This document shows, one piece after another, positions 38,865 through 38,991 of a stretch of DNA of 38,991 bases. A program made the position numbers and the translations under genes. The notes under the pieces are model-generated. The model saw only the letters and a list, made by a program, of their open reading frames with translations, searched no databases and was not told the origin of the DNA. Location of the stretch: the NCBI GenBank assembly GCA_017645585.1, contig JAGCOF010000046.1, positions 1 through 38,991 on the forward strand, read 5' to 3'. Numbering within the stretch: position 1 is the first letter of the stretch; each line of letters opens with the position of its first letter. The DNA is from Bacteroidales bacterium (GTDB lineage: Bacteria; Bacteroidota; Bacteroidia; Bacteroidales; P3).

Positions 38865-38991
38865 AAAGGGGAGTGAAAGAGGAGTGAAAGGGGAGTGAAA
38901 GGGGAGTGAAAGGGGAGTGAAAGAGGAGTGAAAGGGGAGTGAAAGGGGAGTGAAAGGGGAGTGAAAGAGGAGTGAAAGAGGAGTGAAAGGG
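38848..38991 (+). repeat. 11-bp tandem array GAGTGAAAGRG running off the window
   Basis: Thirteen units start at 38848, 38859, 38871, 38882, 38893 and then every 11 bp to 38981, where the window ends. Spacing is 11 in all steps but one (12 between 38859 and 38871). Most units are GAGTGAAAGGG or GAGTGAAAGAG. It is the largest array seen and begins inside the acyltransferase gene. Confidence 0.95.

Noticed and set aside
38848..38991. Possible CRISPR array at the right end
   Set aside because: The units are 11 bp with no unique spacers between them and there are no cas genes, so it is a simple tandem repeat.

Overview
The window looks like chromosome from an anaerobic, peptide- and amino-acid-fermenting member of the Bacteroidales. 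Three things support this. Promoters follow the Bacteroidetes pattern TTTG-N19/20-TAnnTTTG, and seven near-perfect copies can be read directly. There is a gingipain-type C25 peptidase with a type IX secretion C-terminal domain. There are also Bacteroidetes-typical families (DUF4271, OMP_b-brl_3 barrel, HemD-like protein beside rnpA/yidD). The gene set fits proteolysis and amino acid use: indolepyruvate ferredoxin oxidoreductase (iorAB), a secreted cysteine peptidase, a DPP IV-like peptidase, a GltS glutamate symporter and phosphate butyryltransferase.

Layout. 1-2.6 kb: a minus-strand operon of a small protein and iorA-iorB, then the start of a lipoprotein cut by the window edge. 2.6-4.8 kb: a PDZ-domain secreted protein with a long structured leader, then about 400 bp without a gene that holds an 11-bp tandem array. 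4.8-6.7 kb: a PqqD-like / HPr-kinase-like / S26 peptidase-VanZ fusion cassette. 6.8-12.5 kb (plus): C25 peptidase, DUF4271 protein, HemD-like protein with a Lys/Ala-rich tail, rnpA, yidD. 12.5-16.6 kb (minus): gltS, Omp85-like barrel, ribE, HAD phosphatase. 16.7-20.8 kb: acyltransferase, then minus-strand glycosyltransferase and DPP IV-like peptidase. 21.2-27.0 kb (plus): ptb, PAS protein, outer-membrane barrel, PD-(D/E)XK-type protein, ECF sigma factor with a likely membrane partner and a secreted protein. 27.0-29.0 kb (minus): pyrH-frr-birA. 29.3-31.6 kb (plus): hisS and an unknown envelope protein. 31.6-36.6 kb (minus): an oxygen/iron defence block (flavodiiron FprA, flavin reductase-rubredoxin, rubredoxin, ferritin, reverse rubrerythrin) interrupted by a 23S-IVS-type four-helix protein gene and followed by lpxK. 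36.7-38.1 kb: tRNA-Ser(UGA) and serS. The window ends in a plus-strand acyltransferase.

The most unusual features are families of very short tandem repeats with periods of 7, 8 and 11 bp. Several run into the ends of genes, and two 11-bp arrays lie in inverted orientation on either side of the four-helix protein gene. The second is the compact PqqD-HprK-S26/VanZ cassette, which has no obvious substrate peptide. Two real genes are easy to miss: a 52-residue rubredoxin at 33949-34107 and the truncated lipoprotein start at 1-50. All functional names rest on motif recognition by eye. No database search was run.
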